From NCBI RefSeq assembly GCF_040581485.1, contig NC_090135.1, forward strand, positions 62,001 to 126,000: DNA of 64,000 bases. Reading direction: 5' to 3'. The stretch comes from Linepithema humile (lineage: Eukaryota; Arthropoda; Insecta; Hymenoptera; Formicidae). The notes under the pieces were generated by a model, which saw nothing but the letters and a program-made list of their open reading frames with translations, was not told the origin of the DNA and did no database searches. Positions 23,782 to 37,329 of the stretch are shown piece after piece. Made by a program: the position numbers and the translations under genes. Every line of letters starts with the position of its first letter. The stretch's first letter is position 1.

Positions 23782-23852
23782 TCATCGTCGTCTTAATTTA
23801 ATATTATTATTTCAAAATAATATTATTAATCATATATAAAAATTAAACACAC

Positions 23853-23858
23853 TTTATT
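23853..23858 (-). terminator. Poly(A) signal AATAAA
   Basis: AATAAA on the - strand (TTTATT on +), about 105 bp beyond the stop of the secreted-peptide candidate, so well placed to end its transcript. Confidence 0.45.
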
Positions 23859-23963
23859 GTACACAATTTTTATTAGGAATTCCAAGTGACATTTTGTTTT
23901 TTAGTGCAGTAGAACTATAAGGGATGTGCTTATGAAGCATTGTGTTTTAGCATTTTGACATTA

Positions 23964-24030
23964 CTATTCTATGCAGCAATTAAATTTTTTTATTTTTTTA
24001 GGTGTTAATTCATTGCTTGTCTGGTTCAGC

Positions 24031-24067
<37 letters not shown>

Positions 24068-24245
24068 ATCTTATTCAAGTTTCCTACCAAGTATATGTAT
24101 ACCATGTTCCTTTGCACAGAATAATATATCGTTATTATCGAAGAATTTACGAATAAGCAATCAAATTTAAGTTAAAACTTACAGACTCCTGAACCAAGGC
24201 GGCAACCACGATTAGCACAATCAGACACAACAATGTTAACTTCAT
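23964..24245 (-). CDS. Candidate small secreted peptide gene (2 exons)
   Basis: Exon 1 (24245-24183) encodes 21 residues that are an almost ideal signal peptide: Met-Lys, then a Leu/Ile/Val core, then Ala-Ala before the likely cleavage region. It ends at a GTAAGT donor in phase 0. The best second exon I can see is 24029-23964, after a CAG acceptor. It adds 21 residues, basic towards the end and with a Cys-Cys pair near the C-terminus, then TAG. That acceptor sits behind a (CAA)n tract instead of a pyrimidine tract, so another acceptor (for example near 24107) is possible. A TATA box and a poly(A) signal frame the unit properly. Whether it is an antimicrobial, venom or other secreted peptide cannot be told from this sequence. 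Confidence 0.5.
24031..24067. repeat. (GTT)n trinucleotide repeat
   Basis: Twelve GTT units. On the - strand this is a CAA run directly before the proposed second exon of the secreted-peptide candidate. Confidence 0.95.
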
Positions 24246-24269
24246 GTTGCAATCTTGCACGTACAATGA

Positions 24270-24797
24270 TTGCTTTACAGTGCAGCAGTAGTATTTATAC
24301 CGCATTAAATGACGATTTATCTATTTGATAAGTATTGACATTGAGTGACATTGACATATCGCATATATTTTTGGCATTTAAGTAGCACACGTCATACGTA
24401 TACTGCTTAATGAGAGTCATTGTTGATTTCGCAAAGTGTGCAGATATCGAACAAGTGTATCAAATAATTGGTCTTACAAGAAAAACAACTTTGCGAAAAA
24501 ATGTATGGCCTTCATATAATATAAAATTGTACATATAATTGCTGTACAGTGCAGCAGTAGCAATAGCAGTTATATCGTATAGTTAAATGACGATCTATTT
24601 GATAAGTATTGATGATGAGTGGTATCGCGTCTATTTTGCCATTTTAGTAGCGTCATACGCATACTGCTTGTAATGAGAGTCATTATTGATTTCGCAGAGT
24701 GTGCAGATATCAAACAAGTGTATCAAATAATTGGTCTTACAAGAAAAACAACTCCGGAAAAACCGTATAGTCTTCGTATAATATAAAATTGTACATA
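24270..24797. repeat. Tandem duplication of about 260 bp upstream of secreted-peptide candidate
   Basis: 24270-24534 and 24539-24797 are diverged direct copies. Both contain ACAGTGCAGCAGTAG, TATTTGATAAGTATTGA, GTGTATCAAATAATTGGTCT, TACAAGAAAAACAACT and AATATAAAATTGTACAT in the same order. The duplication covers the promoter and upstream region but not the signal-peptide exon. Confidence 0.85.
24294..24301 (-). promoter_or_regulatory. TATA box of secreted-peptide candidate
   Basis: TATAAATA on the - strand, about 50 bp upstream of the proposed ATG at 24245, leaving room for a start site near 24268. In the duplicated upstream copy (near 24563) the matching site has decayed to GATATAAC. Confidence 0.6.
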
Positions 24798-27700
24798 AAT
24801 TACGTTACTTTTTCTATTCTAAATGTTTTAACAATTAATTAATAATTTTGGTAGCAATTTTGGTCTTAATATTACATTGTGGACACAAATATTTATTTAT
24901 TGCTATTATTGGCTGCGCCGAATAAATCAGATAATAAGAAATTTTTCTCGCGCGCTCTATTCTGCAATAAATCTCGCGACTTGTCAGAAAAATCGCTTTA
25001 TCTTCCTCTGCGCGGGCTCTCGCGTCGAATTAAGTGAATGCAGTTTGTTTGCTCGTGTCTTCAGTATTTTAGGGACGGTGCAAGGTACAGGGGGGTTGAA
25101 AGGCCAGCCGACGGCGTCGGGTGGGGGTGCGCTGTGCATGGGCTCGCGAGATACGAGAAATAATGGCAGCACGTATACGCACGCCGCTTGTACACACGAG
25201 GCCACATTCGCCGAGAGAAACTGACCGCTGAACAGTTCCAATGGGGCCTGGTCACCACTCCGGCGGTAATAGCCCCGACAATAATCATTTATTGTTCCTC
25301 AATGGCACCGACGCGGTGGGTCGACGCTTGGCTCGCCGGATAGGAAGGAATAAAGAGAATAACAATTCTTTGCCGACATCTTTTTCAGTCTTACGACTGT
25401 AACAATGTGTTCTATATACGAGGGTAAATTTGAAATTATCCGCAATTTTTTTAAGTAAAACATAATTTGGATATTGCGTATAACGAAATATTATTATGTG
25501 TAACAAATATTATATTACACAAAAATAATTACTTCTATAAAAACGATAGAAATTAGCGAGCTGAAAGACCAAACGCTGGTTATTCGCGATGGTATATTCT
25601 CTAACAATGTTTACTTACTCGACTGTATACAGATGTTTCGGTCATTCTGCTGTTTGACTCTATTTTCGTCGTTTTATATCTCATGAATATTTAAAAGTGA
25701 TTTCTGCTTTAAAATATTTGCATTTTTTAATCTTAACGTATTACATATTGCATAGATTTTAATCTCCCATAAACCGGTTTTGTGTATGCTCGCCAAAGAG
25801 TATTTCTTGACCATATTTCATAGAACAAAACTGTATAATTTGATTTATGATGTGGTCTTTATCGAACCAAGTTGTAGAGCAGAAAGGTGTCAAGTTCAGA
25901 TCAAAGAAACTAATGTCATAGTTTTATCTATCGCATAAGAGCGGCCGGCATTACGTCGTAGATCGAATTCCTTCCCCCTTCCACAAGCGCTTGTGGAATC
26001 AGTCTGAAGATAAGCTTAACCCCTTCACTTAACATTTTTTTCGTCTGGAAAACGACCCGTCATATTGAGTTTCTCGAGATAGTGTCTTACCGTCTCGACC
26101 TGTGTTTCCCAGTGATAAATAGTCCCTTTCCTGAACGACTATTGCACCAAGCGTATTCTCAAATGTAAGGTGTATGAAGAGTTAAATACGATTCGATATT
26201 TCACGTTAATATATTATACACGAAAGAAACATTGTTATAAATATATTAAATCAAACTTTAAGACATTCTTTTACAAGCTACTACGTTGAATATTACATTA
26301 TTATTTTGTGCATTGCGATTAATTCTGATTAACTGGCATAAACCTGTTGATCGCGTTTATTTATTTGCAGTTTATTTAAGTATTTGATACGTTATCATTA
26401 CTGGATTTACAAAATAATTTTGAAATTTTACTTTAATATTAAATAAATTGTCATTTTTTAGTTTTAAAAACCAGCATTCTAAGTTGCGTAGAATATTTTA
26501 CGTAAACAATTTATATTCAGAAAGTCAAAATTTAAAAATTAATGAATCAGTTGAAAATTTAATATAATTACATTTCTCTTTTACCAGTCTGGCGGTACAT
26601 CTTTTGTTTATGCAGAGGAAACGCGTGGCGTCCGATACATCTTAAGTAATGCTAATTCGTGTTCTTGGTCTGCATTGCTCTCTACGTAGTGACGGATTAT
26701 TAATGCAACCAAGCATGTGTACGTTTCCGTAGAATCAAATCTATGTGTGTATATACATAGGGCATGGGCAATAAACACTCGATGAGCAAACGGTGTGCGC
26801 TCGACATTTGATTGGGCGAACCGCGTAATGACGGGGTACTGTCATGCAAATCTTGTCAGCACCCCGGCGCTTATGGCTGCGGGCCTATTACGCCCGTAGG
26901 CATTCACCCATCATCCTGTTTGGTGACTGTAAATCGATGATTTGTGAATCCTAGAAACTTAGCGCGCCTCCGAACCGACGGTTTATCGACGTCGCATTTG
27001 CACAAAGTTACATATAACACGATTATTATATTTCAGATATAAAATAAAGAAATTCAAATACGAAATAAATCGTTCAGCGCGAAAGCAGAGAAAGGGACGA
27101 TTTTACTTGATTCGTCTTATCCAAATTAAGTTTTTTGCTATTAATATGTGTAACGTTATTGTATTAGTATTTCTGATATCGCATTGCAGGGTGAAACAAA
27201 TTACTACGATTAAATGAATAACAATGACTATTTCAATTCACGGTCGAACGGCCGTCAACGATTCAATGCTTTTGCACCGCGCCGTGCATCGATTCGCTCT
27301 TTTTCATCTATTCCTCGCGCGCGCGGATCGACAAAACCCACCGGCCGCCTAAAATACCGAACCATGTGGTGACCATGGCCGATGTCCAAAGTAGAGGAAT
27401 GGCAACGCGTTTATAATTTTTTTTTCCTATCATACGCATAGGCACGAATACAAATCCGCACACACGACTGGTGCCACCCCCGCCACCGCGGTCGGAGGGA
27501 ATTTATATTTGGCTCGGCGCGTTATCGTTGATTTATCGCGAGACCCAGTTTTCCACATTCCTCCGCACCTCGCATAACCATTTTTCCACCTGCACGTTTT
27601 GGGAAAGAGGAAAAAATGGCGACAAGTTATCGCCGCGTGAAAGCACATGCCCGGTGATCGGTGGTTTTCGATATGTCATGTGTAATAATGCGACTCGTAT

Positions 27701-30337
27701 ACCGTAAAGCCGTGACAGGAATGACAATGCTGCGCGATATTTTAAAAATCTAACGATCGCATCGCGTTTTATTATAAAATGCGCACAGAGACGAATCAAA
27801 CTGAACGATGATTCGTTCGTATGGAATTGCATGGTTAATTCGAATCGATAAATATTTATTGCTATATTATTTGAAGGGATACATTCTGGAATAGTCATAT
27901 TTGATTATTATAATGAAAATAGTAAGAAATTGTTACCAATTTATATAATTAATACTTTGAAAGAATGCTGCATTAGTTTACGGAATTTTTTCATGGACAT
28001 TAAATTAGATTCAATCAAATAATTTGCAAAGATCTAATCTATCTAATTTATTAATATGCTTAGTGTTACAAATCGAATCATTTATTTTGTCAAAGGCATC
28101 CAAAAGATGAATTAAGCTGGCATAATATTCTTCAAAATTACTGTTCCGAAAAGCCTGTGAAAAAGTAGGCGAGTAAGCGGCATAAACGCTGCTAGGTTTC
28201 AAAGGTCTTTAGGAAATGAAAAAAATTGCACGTATAATCAAATACAACCTTGACCGTTCTTACGAAATAACGAATTTTATCGTGATAATTATGATAGTTT
28301 AGCTTTCAAAGGCCTTTTAATTGTAAAATACGTACTAAATTTCCAGGCAATTACAACGAATTTTATCGCAGTAGCAACGATAACTCGGCTTTTGAAAGCC
28401 TTCTGAGACACGTGCTAAATTTTTCTAAAATTAAAAATATGTCTTTTTATATAATAATAATTATATAAGATATACTATTGCTACTGTATCATACACAATG
28501 AACTTAATAATTCTATTTCAAGCGATATTACACATGATGTGAGTTTTTCGATATGCAGTACAATTTTTTCTCGGTTTGTTCTTCGCGGTTCAGTGCAAAT
28601 CTTGATTAGAATATACGTATTTCGGAATGTAGGTGAGTTTATTGGTACCAGCGCCCATGCGTATCTGCAATAACAGGATCATGAGCTTATAGCCGGAGCT
28701 TAAGGGGTTCGATCAATTATTGTTCGCCTCCTATCTACGTCACGCTGAGCTAGAGCATCGGCTGACCGATAACAGGCACACTCTAAACTGCATTCACGCA
28801 TACACTTTCCGTTATCAGCAAGTCGTCTTCAAATTCAAGGAATAATTATTATTCAATTCTCTGACAAAAATTTCTAAGGAAGGAAATTAATTTTAAAAAA
28901 CCTTGTGAAATTAGTAACATGAATTGAAAATAAATTTCTATATTTATTTGAAAAGTAATATACAGTATAAATTTGTAGCATAATTTATATAATTAAAATT
29001 TCAACGAATATATCACATAATTTTAATTTGAAATACATAAGACACACGTTTTTGTCTGTACATTATTATTTATCGAGAATTTATATTTTTTCTTTTAAAA
29101 TATAAATTTGCATCAAAAACTATTGAAAATTCTAATTTTTTTAATACACTTTTGAATATTTTATAGAGGCTTTCTTAATATTGCTATAACAATCATTGTA
29201 TTGATCCGTTAATGTGAAATAAATAGAAATATCTGCTTTTCGTAGATTTCATATATTATTTTATAATTTCCGCTTAGCTGCGTCATCCTTCTTTTGAGAA
29301 TAGTTAGAGTGCAATGTCAGGCGCGTATTATGCAAGACAGTAACGGTCACGACAAAGCGCGGATTATCGCGTGTGAAACGTTCTATAGGAGAACCAGGAT
29401 CGGTTAGTTGACTATATCGTCACGGCTAGGCCGCTTATCTCGGTGCTGTGGCATGCTAATCAACGAGCTACTACGCCTACGCTTGCATATAGGACAAGCG
29501 CGTTCCGGCAGTTATCTCGATTTGTCCAAATAATCCCGGAACAAATCGCCGTGGCAGCGATTAACTTCCGCTTCGTTTCTATTTCATGCAGTGCACGCCT
29601 GTCGGCAGCGCCCATTCGTTTCTGCTTCCTCCAGTTAGCGCAACAGCGGTATTGATAGCGAAGCTGACGCGTATAAATTCACTGTTTTAAAACGGCCCCA
29701 CCGAAATAATCCCATCCGGTAATTAATGCACTTGCCCTCTCTGTGCGCCGCGTAATTGATTTCACATTTACGAGCCGCGGAAATCAGTTTTATCCATCCG
29801 ATTGCGAAACTTTTTTCTCGTAACTTTTGTTTTATTGCTACAGATTCAGCAAAATCGAAACTCGACGGTCCGCAGTTTTCTCGCACAGTTTACGACTATA
29901 AAATGAAGCGGACTCGCAAATCGCGACAATTTAGACGCGTTTTTCCATCAGCCGAAATCTTCGCGAGTTATCTGTTTGCGCCAGCGCTGATTACACGTCA
30001 GTCATTTAAGAGAATGCAAGAAAGGAGGAGCAAGAGAGGCGCGGCGGAAAGAAATAAAGTTGCACGAGAGCGGAGCCTAAAGACAAGTGTCGCAAAAGTC
30101 CTTTACAAGAGGTCTGCGCTCCACGAGCGAGTCCGCGGACGAGAGAGTGCGGAGGAGAGGAATAATATCGTCCCACGACGAGATTCTTCCGGTGAACTCC
30201 CTGGTGGCGCACCTCCCGCTGCTTTTCTCGAAACAAAGAGAAAATTGGAAGGGACTGGAGACGACTGGTTCCAACCGGCGTGCGGCAGCGGCCGGGACGA
30301 GAGGCGAGCCGAAGAGATCCGCTCCGCTCCTTGAAAT

Positions 30338-30354
30338 GCGCGCGCGCGCGCGCG
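30338..30354. repeat. (CG)n tract
   Basis: Seventeen bases of alternating G and C, a sequence able to adopt Z-DNA, within a CpG-rich block. Confidence 0.9.
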
Positions 30355-33300
30355 GCTCCTCGGGGATTCACGAATGAAATTTCATTTCGGGAGCGCAGTA
30401 ATCCCGGAATTGTTACTTGACTTCGTTCGCGGAACGAGAGCATGAAAGGGATCCCGTAGATTCGTCCTGTAATCGGCGGAATACCCTCTTCCTCCTCGCT
30501 CTCGTCCTTGCGCCGCTACGCACCGCGCGCTACTTACTCTTCTTCTTTAATCGATGTAGGAGCCTCATTGTTTCGTGCGCACCTGTGTTTGCACTTGGCT
30601 CGGCTCGAACTCCAAGGGGATCAGCCGCACAGTTCTTGATTACGCCTTTGAAGGTGTTATAACGAGTGAGAGTGAATCGATGTAATTTGCGTTTACGATT
30701 CACAATGGAGTGCGTACAAAATCGCAATTTGCCAATCATTAAAGAAAGAGACGAGGCGAAAGACGGGAAATTATTCCAGTGTCTTAGAATGCGAACTGAT
30801 CAATGTTTCAAACGATGCAATCGTCAGCTGGATACAACGAAATATTACTTATTTATTTATTAGCTTGCATCAAAATTTTATAAAAGAAATTCTGTAAACG
30901 AATAAGTTTTCTAAAGATTTATGATGATTTAGTGAATAATGTATGCGATTAACGAGATTAGTGGAAAAATATTTTTCGGAAATCTAGCGATAAATTTTCG
31001 CTCAGAGCCTCAGTCGGTTGCAAAAACTCAATTGCGAATTTAGATTCTCTGCATGATCTTAATTCTTCGCTTATCTCACGCGCGACAGTTCTATTTTTAT
31101 AATCTGCTGTTTAGTGCAAGTTTGGAATTTTCTTGTCGAAAATGGACTCTCTTGTGGTTTTTGCTAACGATCAGTGCAATCTTTTCCGAATTGTCGATTA
31201 GTAAAATAGCGAAGACTTTCTTGTTTTTCAGATATGATAAATTTCGTATCTCTCATTTCGAGTCTGTAGTTCCTTCGTACAAATATACAGTATGACTATT
31301 AATTGAGAGAAAATTATCGTCAGAACATTCAGAAACTCTGGCTTCTCCGCCTAATCCAATTCGCTCCCGTTAAACGGCGCTTCCTTTCTTCCTCACTACG
31401 GAACTAACATACGCTGTGATCTCACTCTGCTAACCTAATTTTCAGTAAGAGATTAATCGCATAATTCAACGTCGAGTGACGTGCAGACGCCGTCGATAGC
31501 GCGAATGCGGGCCAAATGGCATTATAGCCGGATTCGAGGGAATCGATTCCCATCGATGTGATCGTTCCGATCCCCGGAGCGCGCAGAAGGAACAGATAGT
31601 AAGAAGCATAGAACTTGGATCGTGAATGCCTCGAGGAACGTCAATTAATCATTCATATCGGCAATATGTGAGATTGACTCGAATTACAGACAACGATTTA
31701 ATCCATTTATACGAATTACGTCTTGACTCGAGCGTTATCAACGCGCAAGGATAATATAACAGTGTAGCGTAAATGTCATTGTATTATATAACCATTTTTC
31801 CATTTCTCTGTATGTGAAGAATATTTATAAATTGCTAATGTGTTAAAAAAAAATTGTTGATACTTTTAAAAAGAGGAACTTTATAAAAACTTAGCGCTTG
31901 CTAAATTATCCGTCGTGCAGCCGTGATTGTCGGCGTGAAGGAGAGCAGCGGAAAGGAAGAATTGTTAGTATATGAGAAAAGTGACACGCGCCGGATGAAG
32001 AAGGAGAGAAAAATGAAGACTACGATTGTGGGCAGAATGAAGGAGGAGAGAAAGGGAGAAGGGAGACAGTACTCCAACGCGCGATTAGATGACTTGTCAA
32101 CCTACGAGAAAATTGCGTTTTACAAACTTGTTTCGAGAAAAGAATTGGAGGGAATTGCGGACGCGAGGATGGGCTGGCTGGTCGTAGGCAGGCAAGGCAA
32201 AGGAGGGAAGAAAGGACGAGTGAGCCGCACGTTAGGAGAGAGGGCCGAGAAGGAAAAAGGAAGAAGGTCCCTCCTCTTTCTCGGCGTTAGGGCAAAGTAG
32301 TCTGAACTGAGCTTCGAGCAATGCAAAGTCGCTACTTCTGTCGTATCTGTACCGCTCCCCTCTCCTCACGTCCCGATTTTCCCTCGCCCTCGTCTCGTCT
32401 CCACCTACTCCTTACAAAGAGAGACACAAATTGCCTTGGAACTTAGTTTCGTCGGATATAAAGGACTTTCCGATTACGTTACCCGTATTCCGTGATTGAT
32501 CCGAGATGACGATTGCGAGAGCAACTCGACGTGACCTCTTTCCCGACACTATGCGCTCATCCTTCGTATTGCCGTCTAAGGTTGCACGGATTTATGCGAG
32601 GCGCATTATTTGCAGCTTTCAGCCCACGATACATTTCCTTCTACGTGCTGTACCGTTGCTTTCTCACTGACTTTCCGGAAGTCCGTGTCACGAGCAAAAA
32701 ATTTATAAAGATCACATTATCATATTTTATATTATCAGCAATATTGTATTGCACTCTGCAGCAAAGTGTGTAGATAAGATTTTACTATCGCTTTGTGTAC
32801 ACGTCAATAATGCAATAAGATATTGACAAATTCATAGCCGGATTTGCGTCTGACTGGCAATGCGTTTGTTCATTAGCCTGTTTTCGAAGAACGGTATTAC
32901 GTAGCAGACGTAGCCGAATGCGAGAGACCAACTAGACGCACATAACGGGAAAAGTCTACATATGTACAGATGTTCATTTAAATAAACAAGACAAACATCG
33001 GACCGCGGCACGGCCGAAATCGTTGAGGCGGAAGCGGGCTCGGTCGGACGTAGCAAGTGTTCGAATTACTAGGTTCAACAGTTTCACCGAGAAGGTCCTG
33101 CGGCAAACGACCGATCGACAGCGATTGATCGGTCTTTCGGGACACTCTTCGAGCGCGGTTTATGCAGTTTACATACGCTGGATGAAGCGAGGCTTTACGA
33201 ACGGCGAAGATAAGCTGCGTCCGAGCTCCGCTCGGACCCGTCCATCCTTACATCCCCCTTTTTTTCACCTAATACGACGATAAAGCAGGAAAGTCTCGGA

Positions 33301-34230
33301 AAAAAGATGAATCTTACCCTGTGATTCTTTCGGATTTCACGCTTCACGGGAGGATCGGCGTTGTCCGCGACAGAATTTCCACCCCAATTGGTTTCCACTC
33401 AGCTCTCGCACTGTAATAAATACGAAGAATCGGCCTGTTCTTGCTGCGTGAATATATAGAGAGAGGAATAAAGACGATATTTATGAACGGTTGTTATTTG
33501 GCAAATAATTACAGTTTGTCCGAACGAATATAACTGATTCATTGTCATTTTAATCTAATTATTTAATTTTACTATGTGTAATTTTCCACATACTGCACAT
33601 ACAAAAAATATATTTGTTTTCTATTTAGAGATTTTATATATATTATAGTAATGCTTATTTAAAAAAGAATAGATTAATCACACATTGTAGTATTACGTTT
33701 ATTTTTTTATAAGAGATGATAGTTTTGCAAATATTTGATTTTTGCAAATAATTTCTGTTACAAAAATGTTTTATAATTTACTGACAATTTTGTTGATTAA
33801 AATCAATCATTTTAAATTTAATTGTTCCAATAAAAAATGTAAAAACAGGTATCACGCTGTACACGTTGGTTAAAGACATGGAAAATGGTCGAGAATTAAT
33901 GATTCTGATGCCAATTGCCTTTTTCTCGGACTCGTCTGGTTGATTTTACCGTCGCATTTGCCGAGTGAAGGAAATTTAGGCAAAACCGACAGAGGCGTTT
34001 GATTTCTGTGTTTATCGGTGCAAAATGTACATACGGAAACGGTCACATGGACGCGATAACGAGGCGCAAGGGCAAAGGACTGGACGTACGTGTCGTTCGA
34101 ATTTTCCAGCCGACCGCGTCGATCCAAAGGGCGCGCAGGCTAATGATTCTCGCTCCCGGTCTCCCCCTTCCCCCCTATTATCCTCTCTTATGTATAGCAT
34201 ACGACTCTTCTCTCCCTCCTTTGCCATCCC

Positions 34231-34254
34231 CGTCGTCGTCGTCGTCGTCGTCGT
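34231..34254. repeat. (CGT)n trinucleotide repeat
   Basis: Eight tandem CGT-type units. Frames through it give Ser or Val runs that are not real proteins. Confidence 0.9.
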
Positions 34255-35282
34255 TGTCTATTCCAATTTGCGCACGGAAGCCGATCCATAGTTTCAGGTC
34301 GCGGTCGCAGGGCCCGGCGCGAGTACAGAGAAAGCATCAGGGGAAATTCGAGGGAAAAACTCCTACTGAATGAAATATTTCACGGGGCCGATTGTGAGTT
34401 TGGACGTTTTCCGGTTGATCGGACGATGCACCACGTGAGCACCGACGTGGAAACCTCCATCCTCTTTCCGACAGACCGTGCTGCAGCCGTCACCCCGTAA
34501 TCTCTCACGCTTTCTTTTATTTTCGTACAGGGGGATAAAAAATTGGTTGATATCGAGCCTTCATCGTATTCCTCGTATTAGCCTCGTTGACGGACGAGAT
34601 ACTGGTCACTTATTTCGTATTGTTTTGGTCTCCGCGACAGCGTTAGATTAAATCCATTAAGTGATTGCAATTTAATACAGAACTTTCAGCCACTGAATAA
34701 AGCGGCCAAAGATTTTTACATTTTTTGTTATAAACTTTTTTTGGTTTTTTATGCAGCTTTCTTATGTTAAATGCTGGAAATTAAAACTTAAATTTTGTTA
34801 AAATAGCATCTACTTCGATCAATATATAAATTTTTTTTGTATTATATAAAGATCTCTAATAAATGTCTGACATATATTTTTTATTTTTCCATTAATTTTT
34901 TCTGATAATACTATCGCACACAATCGCCATGTTTCACAACGCATAGAAATCGAAGGATCTTCGGTAGTTTCTTCATAACGAAAAAAGCAGGACTGAAGAA
35001 AGAAAGAGAGTAAAAGTCGATTGATCGCGAAAAGGATAAAAATCAAGATTTTACTTGCGGAACTTACCAACACCTTTGTTTGATTTTCTAGCTGCTCTCC
35101 GACGTTCTTCCATTCGCGAGAGAGCGTTCTTGCTCGTTTTTCAATCGACGGATTCACTCTAATCTCACGTGTAATCGCTCGGAAAGATCGCGAGTCGCTT
35201 TGCGGTCGCACATTCCAATAGGTTGATTGCGATGCCGCAAGGAACGACGTCAGGCAGGTATTGACCAAGATGTACCTCGCTT

Positions 35283-35291
35283 ATAAAAGGG
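35283..35291 (+). promoter_or_regulatory. Isolated TATA-box candidate
   Basis: TATAAAAGG, a full consensus match, with no recognised coding exon downstream. The inverted reading (TTTATAAG) is a weaker match on -. Confidence 0.25.
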
Positions 35292-36495
35292 TCATGGATG
35301 CTATTGTGTGCAAGTAGAAAGCAACTGTTACAAAGCAACGCTTTTAGCCGGACGTTTTTTAATCATAAAATATTATTTGACATAAAAACGAAAACCGTCG
35401 ACGTACCAGATTTTTGTACAACATTTTATCAATAGTTCCATTGACGATTATAGATTACATTTGATGATCATTCATGTTTTATAAAAGCTAAAATATTCGA
35501 AAAATTATGACATTATTACAGTAGAATGACAGATTGCAGGGAGAAGAAACTCTTTCTATTTGATGAAGGATCTATCACAATGAGGCCAGAAAAATTCCGA
35601 CTTGTCTGAGCAATCAGTCGCCCGCATGTTTGGATTACTAACCCTCTACTTCATTCTTTTCTTCTTTCTGCTTCTACAGTTTTTCTCTTTCCTTGTTTGA
35701 AAGACTTGTCTTCATTGATCTTTCAAAGAACTTTACGTAATTAAGGAAATGGGATAATATTACTGCAAATAATCCGCTATTAATTAAATTACTAGTAAAA
35801 AAGATCTATTCGCAATGTTTGAATATCTAACTTTCTTAATATCTAAATTCTTGATTTGTGGTGAAATCTAGCCTTGTTGTTGGCAAATTTTTAACGATAA
35901 GAAATATTTATAATAGAAATAACAGCTGCGTGAGAGTATACACATATTTAGCAATAATACAAGTTTGTATCAATAAATAGAACACCGGATATAGGAAATA
36001 GCTTGAAAAGGCCTGTAGAAGGGCGAAGTCGGAGTAACAACGCCGTGTCTCTCGGCAGCCAAACGTTCGGAATAACGCGAAAACGTGATAACTGCTACTT
36101 CGACGGTAGAACTCGCTCGTCCGAACAAAAGTCTAATTCGCGCGGTGGCATTAGCGACGAGAGGCGGCGTATCTACGTACATATATAGCGCTTGTACGTA
36201 CTCTGAAACGGTCGGACTGGCTGGTCGAGGCAAAATTTACCGTGTGTCGAAGGCAGGAAGTTTCACGGTCCTCCCACACGCGAATGACAAAGGACAACGG
36301 CCGGGCGATGCGCATTCGTACGGATTCTACGGGCAAAGTTTGTTGAAGCCAGAACCGCTCGCTCGCGCGGGTGTACCCGTGTGCATCTGGCGCGGTGTCC
36401 ATGCGTGTAGACTCGAGCGCGCATGAAGCCACTCCCGTCTGAGAATACGCGGATATTCTATTAGAGACTTAGGTGCCGTGAGAGAACGAGGAGGT

Positions 36496-36590
36496 CGAGA
36501 GATAGCTGGAGAGAGATGTGAGAGGGAGAGAGAAAGAGAGAGAGAGAGGGGGCAGGGGAGGGAGGAGAGCAGGAGAGACGCGGAGAGACT
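36496..36590. repeat. GA-rich low-complexity tract
   Basis: Nearly pure purine on +, with GAGAGAG runs that would be GAGA-factor type sites if the region is a promoter. Confidence 0.85.
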
Positions 36591-36747
36591 AGACATAAGT
36601 GCGTCCTGTGCGGCAGGACGAGAAAGGGATTAGTTGAACTATTCGCACGGAATTGTGGCTCGAGAGCGCGCATGCTGCTGTCCTATCGGGCTGCTTTACG
36701 TTGCCTTCCTTCAGGAAACGTCGCATTCTGTAGGACGACGATGATGC

Positions 36748-36784
36748 CTCTCTCTCTCTGTCTGACTATCTGTCTGTCTGTCTG
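36748..36784. repeat. (TC)n/(TCTG)n microsatellite
   Basis: A TCTCTCTCTC run followed by several TCTG units, interrupted once. Confidence 0.9.
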
Positions 36785-37329
36785 CTACGCCTTTAGTTCC
36801 TGATGGAGAGACTCGCGAGAGAAGAGAAACGCGCCGGGCAAAGTCAGTATATACCGCGTTTGATTACGCTTCTCGATCCGATTGTACCGAGCGTCAACGA
36901 GAGTATAGGTACTTTGTACGAGTTCTGTCTCGTCGTCCGACGAATTCTCGATGAGAGTCATCGGAATTGCGCCCGCGCCCCTGCTTTGGAATACACCGCG
37001 TTTGAAAACTGCGTCAAATAAAGCGTAAATATATCCCTTTTCATTTGCACGTCTAAAGGTTCCGAAAGCGATTTGCGTGAAAATTTTCATTACTGTTGAA
37101 ACCGTGTGAGCTTCGGCGGACGCGGATTAGCTCGCCGGAATCCAGGTTCGGTCGGTTGGGGGTATGTCAAATAAACCAAATACTCGTTTATCAGAAAAAT
37201 AATGAAACAGTGTTTATTGAGAAAGATGTTGATACGATTTGCCTCGAATGATCTGCTACAATGCTCGTGCATACATGCGAAGCGTGTGCAAGATGAATTT
37301 GAAATAGTATATAAATTAGCCAAATATCG

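Larger units (their letters stand above)
24798..37099. other. CpG-rich gene-free region
   Basis: I see no exon here that I can defend. Composition alternates between CpG-rich unique blocks (for example 24900-25300, 26590-27000, 27200-27700, 29290-30700, 31900-32600, 34000-34500, 36000-37000) and AT-rich gaps. Open frames overlap each other on both strands, have low complexity, and lack domains. A TATAAAAGG sits at 35283-35291 on +. An open stretch on - ends at a GTAAGT donor near 35071 and could be a leader exon. The region may be the intron or intergenic space of a regulatory gene, but that is only an inference. Confidence 0.4.

Noticed and set aside
29756..30334. 192-codon + frame, Arg-rich
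   Set aside because: CpG-rich region with overlapping frames in other phases and strands, no domain, no splice context.
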